Source of the DNA: Phycisphaerae bacterium
GTDB taxonomy: Bacteria > Chloroflexota > Anaerolineae > 4572-78 > J111
DNA: 33,238 nt
Reading direction: 5' to 3'
Assembly: GCA_028285035.1 (NCBI GenBank)
Contig: JANQQF010000033.1
Coordinates: 1 to 33,238, forward strand
How positions within the stretch are numbered: the first letter of the stretch is position 1; each line of letters starts with the position of its first letter. Position numbers and translations under genes: made by a program. Below the pieces are notes generated by a model. The model had not been told where the DNA came from and did no database searches. It saw nothing but the letters and a program-made list of their open reading frames with translations. This document shows positions 24,428 through 32,631 of this stretch, one piece after another.

Positions 24428-25632
24428 GCCTGATGAACAAGCTCAAACGTCTGCGTCGCAATCTCCAACTCCTCATTTGTTGGGATCACCAAAACTTTGA
24501 TTTTGCTAGCCTCAGCCTGGATTTCCTGAATACCCTCGCCTGGATCAGTATTTTTGGCTTGATCAAGCTGAATACCCAATCCCTCTAGCCCATCACACGC
24601 ATTCCAGCGTACATATGCGCTATTTTCCCCAACCCCTGCCGTAAAAATCAAAGCATCTGTTCGACCCAGAACGGCTAAATAGCTCCCGATATATTTTTTG
24701 ATGCGATAGGTATACATCTCAAGCGCGAGTTGAGCCTGCGTGTCGCCCGATTTTTGACGCTGCTGAATATCGCGGACATCGCTATAACCGCTGATACCCA
24801 ATAGCCCGCTTTGCTTGTTGAGCATTTGGTCGATTTCGGCAAAAGACATGTGGAGACGAGTGCCGAGATAGTAGATTACAGTCGGATCAAGATCGCCACT
24901 GCGCGTGCCCATCATCAAGCCGGGTAGGGGACTGAAACCCATGGAGGTATCGACCGATTGTCCCCCATGCACGGCGGTGATACTGCAACCGTTGCCAAGA
25001 TGGGCGGTGATCAAATTGGTACTAGATAACGTGCTCCCTAAATAAGCACAAGCGGCCTTGGTGACGTAGAGGTGTGAGGTGCCGTGCATCCCATAAGCCC
25101 GAATGCCTTCATCCTCATAAAGCCGACTGGGGATGGCGTAGCGATAGGCGGGGGGGATCATCGTTTGATGAAAGGCTGTGTCAAACACGGCGATTTGGAC
25201 GGCTTCAGGAAAGATTTCGGTTGCGACCTCGATGCCGACCAAGTTTGGTGGATTATGCAGCGGAGCAAATGGGGCGAGATCGCTAATTTTGGCCTTAACC
25301 GCCTCATCAATTGTGACGGCTTGATCAAACGCCTCCCCGCCATGGACTACTCGATGTCCAACGGCGGCAATCTCTGAGGGCTGATTGATGACCCGCAAAT
25401 TCTCATCCATTAACAAATCGGCAACTTCCCCCAGCCCTTGTCGATGATCAGCAATAACCATCTCGTGGGATGAGATTCGCTTTTCCTCCTGCTCAAAAAC
25501 GGTATGCGTGATCTGACTCATCGTCTGCCCAATGCGTTCAACGACACCTTTGGTCAAGACATCTTTAGTTGACATATCAAAGAGTTGATATTTGATTGAG
25601 GAACTACCAGAGTTGATGACGAGAATTTTCAT
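24424..25632 (-). CDS. ackA: Acetate kinase
   Basis: It converts acetyl phosphate and ADP to acetate and ATP in the cytoplasm. Family motifs are present: NSGSSSIKYQLF at the start, GHRVVHGGEAF, FDTAFHQTMP-like, YGMHGTSH, AHLGNGCS, and FTAGVGENSAYVR. I start at ATG 25632 (402 residues, normal length); the longer frame from 25686 adds an unrelated Phe-rich stretch. No phosphotransacetylase gene is nearby. In this locus acetyl phosphate comes from Xsc, so the kinase probably turns taurine carbon directly into ATP. The leader contains a 19-bp-arm hairpin (25693-25757). Its stop overlaps that of the convergent Fur-family gene. Confidence 0.96.
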   Translation of the reverse strand: MKILVINSGSSSIKYQLFDMSTKDVLTKGVVERIGQTMSQITHTVFEQEEKRISSHEMVIADHRQGLGEVADLLMDENLRVINQPSEIAAVGHRVVHGGEAFDQAVTIDEAVKAKISDLAPFAPLHNPPNLVGIEVATEIFPEAVQIAVFDTAFHQTMIPPAYRYAIPSRLYEDEGIRAYGMHGTSHLYVTKAACAYLGSTLSSTNLITAHLGNGCSITAVHGGQSVDTSMGFSPLPGLMMGTRSGDLDPTVIYYLGTRLHMSFAEIDQMLNKQSGLLGISGYSDVRDIQQRQKSGDTQAQLALEMYTYRIKKYIGSYLAVLGRTDALIFTAGVGENSAYVRWNACDGLEGLGIQLDQAKNTDPGEGIQEIQAEASKIKVLVIPTNEELEIATQTFELVHQA

Positions 25633-25692
25633 AAACCTAACCCCTAAGTTTGTGGGATATCGAAAAAAAAGTTGAAATTTAATCATTTTAAA

Positions 25693-25757
25693 TGTTGATA
25701 CGTGGTGCGTGGTGCGTGATAATGACTTGTCTACGGATCACGCATCACATATCAACA
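25693..25757. repeat. Long inverted repeat upstream of ackA
   Basis: Arms at 25693-25711 and 25739-25757 (left GTTGATACGTGGTGCGTG after a T; right the near-complement ending TATCAACA) differ at two of 19 positions. The loop is 27 nt. It occupies the gap between tauE and ackA. No T-run follows on either strand. Confidence 0.65.
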
Positions 25758-25803
25758 CTAAGGTAAATCTGTGGCGAAAAATGAATGCTTATCTATGCTA
25801 GGC

Positions 25804-26523
25804 TTAGACCAATAGCATAACGCCTAAAATGATTAGGCCGACATAAAGATACTTTTTGAAACGTTCGGGGGCAATTCGCTTATTAAAATACTCCCCCAGA
25901 AAAATCGCAGCAAACACACCTGGGAGGGCTGCTAGATAAAACCATAGAGTCGTTGAGGACCATAATCCGTTGAGGGCGTGACCCGTTGAAGCCAGAATTG
26001 CGGCTGGCAATAAAAAACTCTGCATCGTTGCGCGAAAGCGCATGGGTGACCACTTTCGTAATGTGCCATAAATGACCACAGGTGGTCCCGGAATGTTGTA
26101 TGCCCCCCCTAACATCCCTCCAATAAAACCGAAAACATAGGCCCAATGGGGTTGATTCAATGTAAGAAGCTGCGGCTGCACTAAGTTATAGATGCCCAAG
26201 CAGATGATAAGAATACCCAAAGCATTGGTCACAATGTAGGCTGGCAAGTTGATTAAAAGATATAACCCAACGGGAATGCCGATCGCTGTGCCGATCAACA
26301 ATTTCCAAGATGCTCGAAGATCAATATCACGCCAACTGGTGCGTAAAATAGTGGCGCCAATCGTTACACTGACGACAGCAACTAGTGGTACAGCAGCGGT
26401 CAACCCGATTGTAAGCACTAGTAGAGCCATTGCAATGATACCAAAACCAAAGCCAAAGGTAGAGCGGGTTAAGGCCGCAATAAATAGAATCGAGGCCGCA
26501 ATTACATAATCAATCAATAGCAA
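25804..26523 (-). CDS. tauE: TauE/SafE-family exporter, probable sulfite exporter
   Basis: This 239-residue integral membrane protein has about seven to eight hydrophobic helices and the family's two-halved look. The Gly-rich entry is TRSTFGFGFGIIAMALL near the start, and the second-half match GGMLGGAYNIPGPPVVIYG (about 134-152). TauE/SafE proteins export sulfite or other organosulfur anions. Xsc releases sulfite in the cytoplasm, so its place in a taurine locus supports that role. The gene follows the GNAT gene by 6 bp with AAGGTGA before the ATG. No sulfite oxidase gene is present in the window, so export may be the main way to clear sulfite. Confidence 0.85.
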   Translation of the reverse strand: MLLIDYVIAASILFIAALTRSTFGFGFGIIAMALLVLTIGLTAAVPLVAVVSVTIGATILRTSWRDIDLRASWKLLIGTAIGIPVGLYLLINLPAYIVTNALGILIICLGIYNLVQPQLLTLNQPHWAYVFGFIGGMLGGAYNIPGPPVVIYGTLRKWSPMRFRATMQSFLLPAAILASTGHALNGLWSSTTLWFYLAALPGVFAAIFLGEYFNKRIAPERFKKYLYVGLIILGVMLLV

Positions 26524-26529
26524 ATCACC

Positions 26530-26991
26530 TTATGAGGTATTCAATGTCTTTTTCATATAAACGCGATGGAGACCACGCTCAAATCGTCGTTCGGTTTCAA
26601 CATAGCCCAATTTTTGATACATTGCGATATTCTCAACCATTTTTTCGTGGGTATACAAGATGATAGTCTTGAAGCCCTGTTTATTGGCTTGTTTTTCCAC
26701 AAAGCGCATCAGTCGTCCACCGATACCTCGACCTTGATAATCAGGGCGAACTGCAATGTTGTCCAAAAGTAGTTCTTCCTCTTTATCAATGAGAACGATC
26801 AGACCAACGATACTCTCCCCATCCTCAATCACCCAAACCGCGTGATTTTTGATAACCTCGGCATAATTATCAAGCATTGGGCCAGGTGGCTGGCCTATTC
26901 TGGTGAGGTAGGGCTGATAGGCTATGGTCACACAAGCCGTAACTTGATCTACATCTTTTAGCTTAGCCCGTCGAATATCACCTAATGTCAT
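26530..26991 (-). CDS. GNAT-family N-acetyltransferase
   Basis: This is a cytoplasmic acetyl-CoA-dependent acetyltransferase of unknown substrate. The acetyl-CoA loop is clear: LDNIAVRPDYQGRGIGGRLM (about 74-93). The NIAMYQKLGY motif lies near 122-131. ATG 26991 (153 residues) is preferred. The longer form from 27015 adds eight residues that would overlap the T-run of the terminator at 27012-27065. It lies between tpa and tauE on the same strand, 6 bp before tauE. A direct part in taurine breakdown is not known; it may detoxify an amine intermediate or simply be co-located. Confidence 0.82.
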   Translation of the reverse strand: MTLGDIRRAKLKDVDQVTACVTIAYQPYLTRIGQPPGPMLDNYAEVIKNHAVWVIEDGESIVGLIVLIDKEEELLLDNIAVRPDYQGRGIGGRLMRFVEKQANKQGFKTIILYTHEKMVENIAMYQKLGYVETERRFERGLHRVYMKKTLNTS

Positions 26992-27011
26992 AACCTTTGA
27001 TAACCTGTTGT

Positions 27012-27065
27012 CCAATAAAAAAGTAAGACGATTGGTGAGCGGTTATTTTTTGCTCACCAATCGTC
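27012..27065 (-). terminator. Terminator after tpa
   Basis: GACGATTGGTGAGC (27027-27040) and GCTCACCAATCGTC (27052-27065) form a perfect 14-bp stem with an 11-nt loop. On the minus strand it is followed, after 4 nt, by six T. It would separate tauABC-xsc-tpa from the GNAT-tauE-ackA genes, at least partly. Confidence 0.65.
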
Positions 27066-27145
27066 AATGGATACGAATAAATTGAGAGTCTTAGCCTTTA
27101 AGTGATCTCAGCCTGTTAAAAGATATTGGTTGTTTACAAAATCAA

Positions 27146-28507
27146 TTACGAAATGATACTGTTCAAGGCGTCCTTGACCGTTGAAACAATCTGATCGGCC
27201 TGCGACTCCTGAATCACCAATGGTGGGGCAATCAGCAGAACATTAGACAGGCCAGGAACAGTATAACCATTTCGCCCAACAATCACTCGTTTGTCTTTGC
27301 AATACTTCAGAATCGCCGCCATTTTATCGCCCTCAAGCGGGGTCTTGGTCTCTTTATCAGCCACCATCTCTATGCCGATTAACAGACCCTTACCACGAAC
27401 TTCGCCGACATATGGATGCTCAATCAAATCATCAAGTTGATCCATGATGTATTGACCCACATTGGCGGAGTTATCGGCCAGACCCTCTTCTTCGATAATT
27501 TCAATGTTTCGCAGAGCTACCGCAGAGCTAACCGGGTGCATCGTGTAAGTGTTGATGTGACGGAAGTGGGAGTGATCACCTGGCTCACCCATAAAGGCAT
27601 TGAAGATTTTCTGGGTGACGACGGTTGCGCCCAAGGGCACGTAGCCGCTGGCAATTCCCTTAGCGAAGGTGAAGATATCCGCTTTAACATTCCAGTGCTC
27701 GTGACCGAACATCTTGCCTGTTCGCCCAAAGCCAGAAACGACCTCATCCAAAATCAACAGCACGCCGTACTTATCGCACACTTCTCGGACTGCCGGGAGA
27801 TATTCATCGGGTGGGATCAACACCCCGCCGCCTGAAATCATCGGCTCCATAATGAATGCTGCGACGGTTTGTGCGCCTTCGTACACAATGGTCTCTTCGA
27901 GCATTTTAGCCGTGGCTAAGCCGTGTTCTGCGGGTGTCTCTTCGGTGCCGCGATAAGGATAGGGTGGTGGAATATGAATAAACCCGGGCATCGTAGAACC
28001 ATAACCCACTTTACGATCAGCTTGCCCCGTAGCGTTAAGTGCGCCCAAGGTATTGCCGTGATAGGCGCGATAGCGAGAAATGATTTTATAGCGTCTATGA
28101 CCGCCGGGTTCACCTGACTGCTGATGATACTGCCAGACGATTTTAAAGGCAGCTTCGTTAGCCTCAGAGCCACTATTTGAGAGATAGACCTGCCCATCGA
28201 TGCCTGTCATCTCTTTTAATTTGTGAGACAGCCGAATGCCTGGTTCGTGGGTCATCGTTGGGGCCAGGAAGGGCAGGTTTGTCATTTGTTGGGCAGCTAC
28301 ATCGGCCAACTCTTTCCGACCGTAGCCTGCATTGACACACCAAATACCAGCCACTCCGTCAAGCCATTGGTTGCCATCTTTGTCATACAGATAACAGCCT
28401 TCACCCCGTACAACCTGTACAGGCGGATTTTGTTTTAAGTTTTTATGTTGGACCAACGGATGCCAGATCGAGTTGATCCCCATTTCGGTTAAATTTTCGG
28501 CTAACAT
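27146..28507 (-). CDS. tpa: Taurine-pyruvate aminotransferase (class III)
   Basis: It moves the amino group of taurine to pyruvate, giving sulfoacetaldehyde and alanine, with PLP in the cytoplasm. The 453-residue class III aminotransferase shows NSGSEA (111-116) for phosphate binding, LDEVVSGFGRTG with Asp254 contacting the PLP ring nitrogen, and the Schiff-base Lys283 in FAKGIASGYVPLGA. On sequence alone it could be another omega-amino acid:pyruvate aminotransferase. The adjacent xsc and tauABC genes make taurine the likely substrate. AAAGGA lies before the ATG. No alanine dehydrogenase gene, which would recycle pyruvate, is in the window. Confidence 0.88.
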   Translation of the reverse strand: MLAENLTEMGINSIWHPLVQHKNLKQNPPVQVVRGEGCYLYDKDGNQWLDGVAGIWCVNAGYGRKELADVAAQQMTNLPFLAPTMTHEPGIRLSHKLKEMTGIDGQVYLSNSGSEANEAAFKIVWQYHQQSGEPGGHRRYKIISRYRAYHGNTLGALNATGQADRKVGYGSTMPGFIHIPPPYPYRGTEETPAEHGLATAKMLEETIVYEGAQTVAAFIMEPMISGGGVLIPPDEYLPAVREVCDKYGVLLILDEVVSGFGRTGKMFGHEHWNVKADIFTFAKGIASGYVPLGATVVTQKIFNAFMGEPGDHSHFRHINTYTMHPVSSAVALRNIEIIEEEGLADNSANVGQYIMDQLDDLIEHPYVGEVRGKGLLIGIEMVADKETKTPLEGDKMAAILKYCKDKRVIVGRNGYTVPGLSNVLLIAPPLVIQESQADQIVSTVKDALNSIIS

Positions 28508-28596
28508 GGGTTGTTCCTTTTTGTTGGGTACAGTTTTGTTTTACGTTGAAGGAATGAGGCAATGAATATTGTTAATACCGCTGGAAGGGTGGGAGG

Positions 28597-28652
28597 TTGG
28601 AAGATTGGAAGGTTATATCTAGACTCACCCTTCCACCCTTCCATTCTTCCAA
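28597..28652. repeat. Purine/pyrimidine-biased inverted repeat in the tpa leader
   Basis: TTGGAAGATTGGAAGG (28597-28612) and CCTTCCATTCTTCCAA (28637-28652) pair at 15 of 16 positions around a 24-nt loop. The wider region is built from GGAAGG/GGTGG units. It lies between xsc and tpa and could act as a post-transcriptional stem in a shared transcript. Confidence 0.6.
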
Positions 28653-28713
28653 TTCGGCTCAACAGAAAACGAGCACTTTTGTCCAACCCAGTCCAACTAT
28701 CACAATATCCGGC

Positions 28714-30435
28714 CTATGCCTCCTGATACTTCTCCAACATTCTGTGGGGCACCTTCAAAGCGTCTCGGCGGAATGGCTCAGCCAGAACGTCCTGCCCACC
28801 CTCGATGATACCTTCAATGACACAAGGCTTTCCAGAGGCCATTGCTTCCTGCACAACGTCTTGGACATCGTTATAATCCTCAACCTTGAAACCAAGCGCA
28901 CCCATGTCTTTAGCAATTTGAGCGTAGCTCGGGTTGGTGCGGAGATTTGTACCAAGGAACCGATCCTCATAGAAATCGATCTGATTCTTCTTCTCAGCGC
29001 CCCACTCAAAGTTGTTGGCAACAACCGCAATGACAGGAATTTCTTCGCGAACCAAGGTCATAACCTCGGCTAAACCGCCGATACCATAGGCCCCATCACC
29101 TTGGAAGGCAAAGACAGGTGTATCAGGCGCCGCCATTTTCGCGCCGATTGCCGCGCCCATCGCAAACCCACAGTTCCCCCAGCTCAAGGCCGCAAGGTGC
29201 TTGCGAACGCCGCTGAAGTGAAAGTAGTCGTTACTCATAGAGCAAGTGTTGCCGATGTCAGTGGTGACGATGGCTTTTTTGGGAACAGAGAGAGAGAGTT
29301 CGCGTAGGAAGCGACGGGGGTGCATCAATTTGTTGACGGATGTTGACCACTGTTCTTTCTCATCAGCCCATGCTTGATTCTCAGCTTCGATTTCAGCCAT
29401 TTTTTCTTCATTGGGACTCATCCCGGGCTGTTGCGCTTTGATTATGCTGTTCAACTCGCGCGTAAACTCTTTGACGTCGGCCAAGCTGGCAACATCGACC
29501 TTTTGGGTCAAACCGAGGACTTTGTGGTTGATGTCAACTTGAATAATTTTTGCATTCTCTGGCCAGTAGGCCATATCGTATTGGGGCAACGTGCCAAACG
29601 GTCCGAGGCGCGTACCGAGGGCGATGACCACATCTGCTTTGTTGATGGTGCGCATCGCGGCTTTTGAACCACAGTAGCCAATTGGACCAACGGCCAAGGG
29701 GTGATCATTGGGGAAGGTGTCGTTGTGTAAGTAGGTGTTGACCACGGGAATGGTCATATATTCGGCCAACTCTTTGACCTCTTCCAAGGCGTCTGATTGA
29801 GAGACACCACCGCCGGATAAGATGACCGGGTATTTTGCATTGAGGATCATTTCAGTGGCTTCTTCGAGGGCAGCCTTAGGACCAGGACCACGTGAGATAT
29901 CCAGTGAGGGGTAAATATCATACTCTTCCTCACCGTAGAACAAATCACGAGGAATGTTCAGTTGGGTTGGCCCATTTTCAACTTTTGCCATGTAGAAACA
30001 ACGACGAGCTAATTCAGCCATTCGATCTTGGCGATTAACACGAACTTGATAGACCGTTTGCTTTTCAAACATCGGCATCTGGTCGAGCTCCTGGAAGCCA
30101 CCCAAACCGATCCCCCCAGAGCCAGTTTCTGGGGTGATTGCTACAACGGGCGAGTGTGCCCAGTAAGCGGCCGTGATCGCTGAGACAAAGTTCGCAATCC
30201 CAGGGCCATTTTGGGCGATACAAGCCTGTGGACGACCTGTAACCCGAGCCATCCCATCGGCGGCGTGGGCCGCAGCCTGCTCGTGTGCGACAGAAATAAA
30301 TCGAATTCCTGCCTGTGGGAAAATGTCCAGGGCATCCATAAATGCGGAGCCAACAATACCATAAATCGTATCCACCCCTTCAGCGACTAAAGTTTCTACC
30401 AAAGCTTCGCTGGGGGTCATTCTAACCTTCGCCAT
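28714..30435 (-). CDS. xsc: Sulfoacetaldehyde acetyltransferase
   Basis: This ThDP enzyme cleaves sulfoacetaldehyde with phosphate to acetyl phosphate and sulfite, the C-S bond breaking step of taurine dissimilation. At 573 residues it is close to the usual ~590. The catalytic Glu is E52 in VAHEQAAAHAADG. The ThDP/Mg motif starts at GDG (446-448) and ends at NN (474-475). The following FEWGAEKKNQIDFYEDRF is a stretch I associate with Xsc rather than acetolactate synthase. AAAGGAG lies 7 nt before the ATG. It has its own predicted promoter (30554-30582) and lies next to tpa and the taurine transporter. Confidence 0.95.
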   Translation of the reverse strand: MAKVRMTPSEALVETLVAEGVDTIYGIVGSAFMDALDIFPQAGIRFISVAHEQAAAHAADGMARVTGRPQACIAQNGPGIANFVSAITAAYWAHSPVVAITPETGSGGIGLGGFQELDQMPMFEKQTVYQVRVNRQDRMAELARRCFYMAKVENGPTQLNIPRDLFYGEEEYDIYPSLDISRGPGPKAALEEATEMILNAKYPVILSGGGVSQSDALEEVKELAEYMTIPVVNTYLHNDTFPNDHPLAVGPIGYCGSKAAMRTINKADVVIALGTRLGPFGTLPQYDMAYWPENAKIIQVDINHKVLGLTQKVDVASLADVKEFTRELNSIIKAQQPGMSPNEEKMAEIEAENQAWADEKEQWSTSVNKLMHPRRFLRELSLSVPKKAIVTTDIGNTCSMSNDYFHFSGVRKHLAALSWGNCGFAMGAAIGAKMAAPDTPVFAFQGDGAYGIGGLAEVMTLVREEIPVIAVVANNFEWGAEKKNQIDFYEDRFLGTNLRTNPSYAQIAKDMGALGFKVEDYNDVQDVVQEAMASGKPCVIEGIIEGGQDVLAEPFRRDALKVPHRMLEKYQEA

Positions 30436-30553
30436 TTTTTACTCCTTTGTATTTGCAACTTGATATTGCTAAAAATTAGAGAATGTTGATATGAAGTAAC
30501 TAACTGCCAATGAATAAAAATTTGATTGTTAAGAAATGGGCCTGACTGCGACA

Positions 30554-30582
30554 ATTATATTTGTAGATTGGTATAGCGGCAA
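30554..30582 (-). promoter_or_regulatory. Promoter of xsc
   Basis: On the minus strand TTGCCG (30582-30577) and a perfect TATAAT (30559-30554) are 17 bp apart. The leader to ATG 30435 is about 110 nt. The 393-bp gap (30436-30827) otherwise holds the MITE at 30715-30816 and no gene. Confidence 0.6.
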
Positions 30583-30714
30583 GTGCCATATTATTGAATT
30601 TTAAGAGAGCCATTTATGGTTGTAATGCAGTTGAAAAATAGAAGAAGTTGATGAATTAGGGAGATGATAATAAGCGTGAATGAATTATTGTGATGTGTCA
30701 GCCTGGGAATAAAA

Positions 30715-30816
30715 TAGGAGTTACACACTTAGGTACTCGGACCAATACTCTGCATTGGTCCCAAGGGGTGACGCTCTGCATCACACCAGCGATCTTGCAG
30801 GATTGTGTAACTCCTA
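30715..30816. mobile_element. 102-bp MITE with terminal inverted repeats and target duplication
   Basis: Perfect 13-bp terminal inverted repeats, TAGGAGTTACACA (30715-30727) and TGTGTAACTCCTA (30804-30816), are flanked on both sides by ATAAAA (30709-30714 and 30817-30822). Inside are two further stems: GGACCAAT/ATTGGTCC (30739-30746 and 30754-30761) and GTGA/TCAC (30768-30771 and 30781-30784). The loops share CTCTGCAT. It has no coding capacity, so a transposase would act in trans. It lies 12 bp downstream of tauC. Confidence 0.82.
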
Positions 30817-30827
30817 ATAAAAATGAT

Positions 30828-31691
30828 TTATCCTTTACCACGCCAAGGAATGAGTTTTATTTCAAGGATCCGCATCGTGATGTCCATCGCCACTGAGATG
30901 ATGGCGATGATGATGATGCTAACCACCACAATATCCATTCGGAAGAAGCGGCTGGCTGCAAAAATCATTGCTCCTAATCCCGTGTCCGTCCCAGTCAATT
31001 CCGCAGCGACCAGCGTGCCCCAAGAAACCCCAAGAGCGACACGAGCGCCCGTGAATATCTCCGGCAGGCTGTTTGGCAAAATGACATACCACAGGATTTG
31101 CCAGCGACTGGCCCCCAGCGAGTAAGCGCAATGTACCTTGGAGCTTCTTACACTCAATACGCCCGATCTGGCCGCAATCACCATAATCCACACCGAGGCC
31201 CAGACGAGGAGATTAACTTTTGACTCCTCCCCGATCCCGAACCAGAGGATGAAGATCGGTAATAGGGCCAAGGGGGGGATCGGGCGGAAAAATTCTACGA
31301 TAGGATCGAAGAAGCCTCGTAGTTGTTTGGATAGTCCCATCGCAAAGCCGATGGGGATGCCGATGACAATACCATAGGCCAACCCTTTGACCACCCGGCT
31401 GAGACTGGCATAGGTGTGCTCCCACAGGGTGACCCGACGATAGCCGTCATTCCACAACTCCACAAACGCTTCCCAGGCCTGTATTTGTGAGGGGAATGTT
31501 TTTTCGTCAAGGATTGGCTCAGGACCCAAGGTGATAAAATACCAGAGCAACATCAACGCGATCACCGAAAGGACAAGCCAACCCCGTGAACTGGTCACCT
31601 CACTGGCATCTCCAAAGGTCACTGTTTTTCGTGTGTCAGGTTTATTACCACCACCAAGCATCCGCTGCAAAAAGTTACCCGCTGTACTCAT
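30828..31691 (-). CDS. tauC: Taurine/sulfonate ABC transporter permease
   Basis: This membrane subunit forms the channel of the sulfonate importer. From ATG 31691 it has 287 residues with about six helices. The EAA-type loop that docks the ATPase appears around YSLGASRWQILWYVILPNSL. Upstream extensions are rejected, because the ATG overlaps the tauB stop as TAATG and GGAGG lies just before it. The overlap implies translational coupling. TauC and SsuC cannot be separated by sequence alone; linkage to tpa and xsc favours taurine. Confidence 0.9.
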   Translation of the reverse strand: MSTAGNFLQRMLGGGNKPDTRKTVTFGDASEVTSSRGWLVLSVIALMLLWYFITLGPEPILDEKTFPSQIQAWEAFVELWNDGYRRVTLWEHTYASLSRVVKGLAYGIVIGIPIGFAMGLSKQLRGFFDPIVEFFRPIPPLALLPIFILWFGIGEESKVNLLVWASVWIMVIAARSGVLSVRSSKVHCAYSLGASRWQILWYVILPNSLPEIFTGARVALGVSWGTLVAAELTGTDTGLGAMIFAASRFFRMDIVVVSIIIIAIISVAMDITMRILEIKLIPWRGKG

Positions 31692-32494
31692 TACGCTCCT
31701 CCTTCGTGGCCCATAATCTGTTCTTCCATCTCCCAAATCATCGAGAGCAACTCCTCCCGCTTCTCGATAAATTCAGGCGAGGCTTTTAGCTCTCGGGAGT
31801 TCACGCTCAGGCCGACCTCGGCAAAGGGCAATTCATACTCCTTTTCAACGCGGCCTGGCCGAGGTGCCATCACAAACAGTCGATCCCCCAGGAATAAAGC
31901 CTCTTCGACGCTGTGTGTAACCAGGATGATGGTTTTTCCGGTCTCTTGCCAAAGTTTAAGAATTAAACTCTGCATTTTCTCCCGGGTCAAGGCGTCGAGT
32001 GCCCCGAGCGGCTCATCCATCAGAATGACTTCAGGATCGTTGGCCAAACAACGCGCCAAAGCTACGCGCTGCTGCATCCCCCCAGAGAGTTCGTAAACAG
32101 CTTTGTCGCCAAATCCTTGCAATCCTACAGTCGATAACAAATCGTCGACCAATGCTTGGGTCTCAGAGCGAGATTTCCGGTTCATCCGCGGGCCAAATGA
32201 GATATTTTGAGATACATTGAGCCACTCAAACAGCGCGCCCTGTTGGAACACCATTCCTCGTTCCTGCCCTGGGCCGGTGATTGGTTTGCCACCCAAGGTA
32301 ACCGTCCCTGAGGTTGGGGCCAAAAAGCCTGCTGCAATGTTGAGAAGCGTGGTCTTGCCACATCCAGAGGGGCCAAGCAATGTCAGCATACGCCCCGCTT
32401 CAAGCTCGAAGGAGACGTCATTTAAGGCGTGTACCGAACCACCGTTCGGCAACTGGTACACCATATTGACCTTATCTACCACAAGGTTTTTCAT
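31691..32494 (-). CDS. tauB: Taurine/sulfonate ABC transporter ATPase
   Basis: It powers sulfonate import from the cytoplasmic face. The 267-residue protein has Walker A GPSGCGKTT (41-49), Q-loop Gln84, signature LSGGMQQR (136-143), Walker B VILMDEP (156-162) and the switch His194 in VTHSVEEAL. These match the TauB/SsuB group of nitrate/sulfonate transporters. It lies 137 bp after tauA, with a hairpin in the gap, and overlaps tauC by one base. Confidence 0.93.
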   Translation of the reverse strand: MKNLVVDKVNMVYQLPNGGSVHALNDVSFELEAGRMLTLLGPSGCGKTTLLNIAAGFLAPTSGTVTLGGKPITGPGQERGMVFQQGALFEWLNVSQNISFGPRMNRKSRSETQALVDDLLSTVGLQGFGDKAVYELSGGMQQRVALARCLANDPEVILMDEPLGALDALTREKMQSLILKLWQETGKTIILVTHSVEEALFLGDRLFVMAPRPGRVEKEYELPFAEVGLSVNSRELKASPEFIEKREELLSMIWEMEEQIMGHEGGA

Positions 32495-32583
32495 ACATAA
32501 ATCTCCTTCAAAAAATTTGAGGTGCCGTCGCCAATTAAGATGGTACTATCGATGACGGCCTCCCAAATTATGGTCTAAATTAA

Positions 32584-32621
32584 TTCACGAACGTCTCAAG
32601 CATAGCAGAGACGTTCGTGAA
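32584..32621 (-). terminator. Hairpin between tauA and tauB (partial terminator or stabiliser)
   Basis: TTCACGAACGTCTC (32584-32597) and GAGACGTTCGTGAA (32608-32621) form a perfect 14-bp stem with a 10-nt loop. On the minus strand it is followed by TTAATTTAG, a weak T-rich stretch. Such stems often protect or truncate the binding-protein mRNA so that it is made in excess over the membrane subunits. Confidence 0.6.
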
Positions 32622-32631
32622 ACGTAAATCT

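Noticed and set aside
27416..27835. Long open frames on the plus strand opposite tpa, xsc and ackA
   Set aside because: They lie antisense to well-recognised enzymes and show no family motif, ribosome binding site or start context.
30715..30816. The branched fold as a riboswitch for xsc
   Set aside because: The 13-bp perfect ends with a flanking 6-bp duplication are better explained by a transposed element, and the xsc promoter lies downstream of it, so it would not be in the xsc leader.
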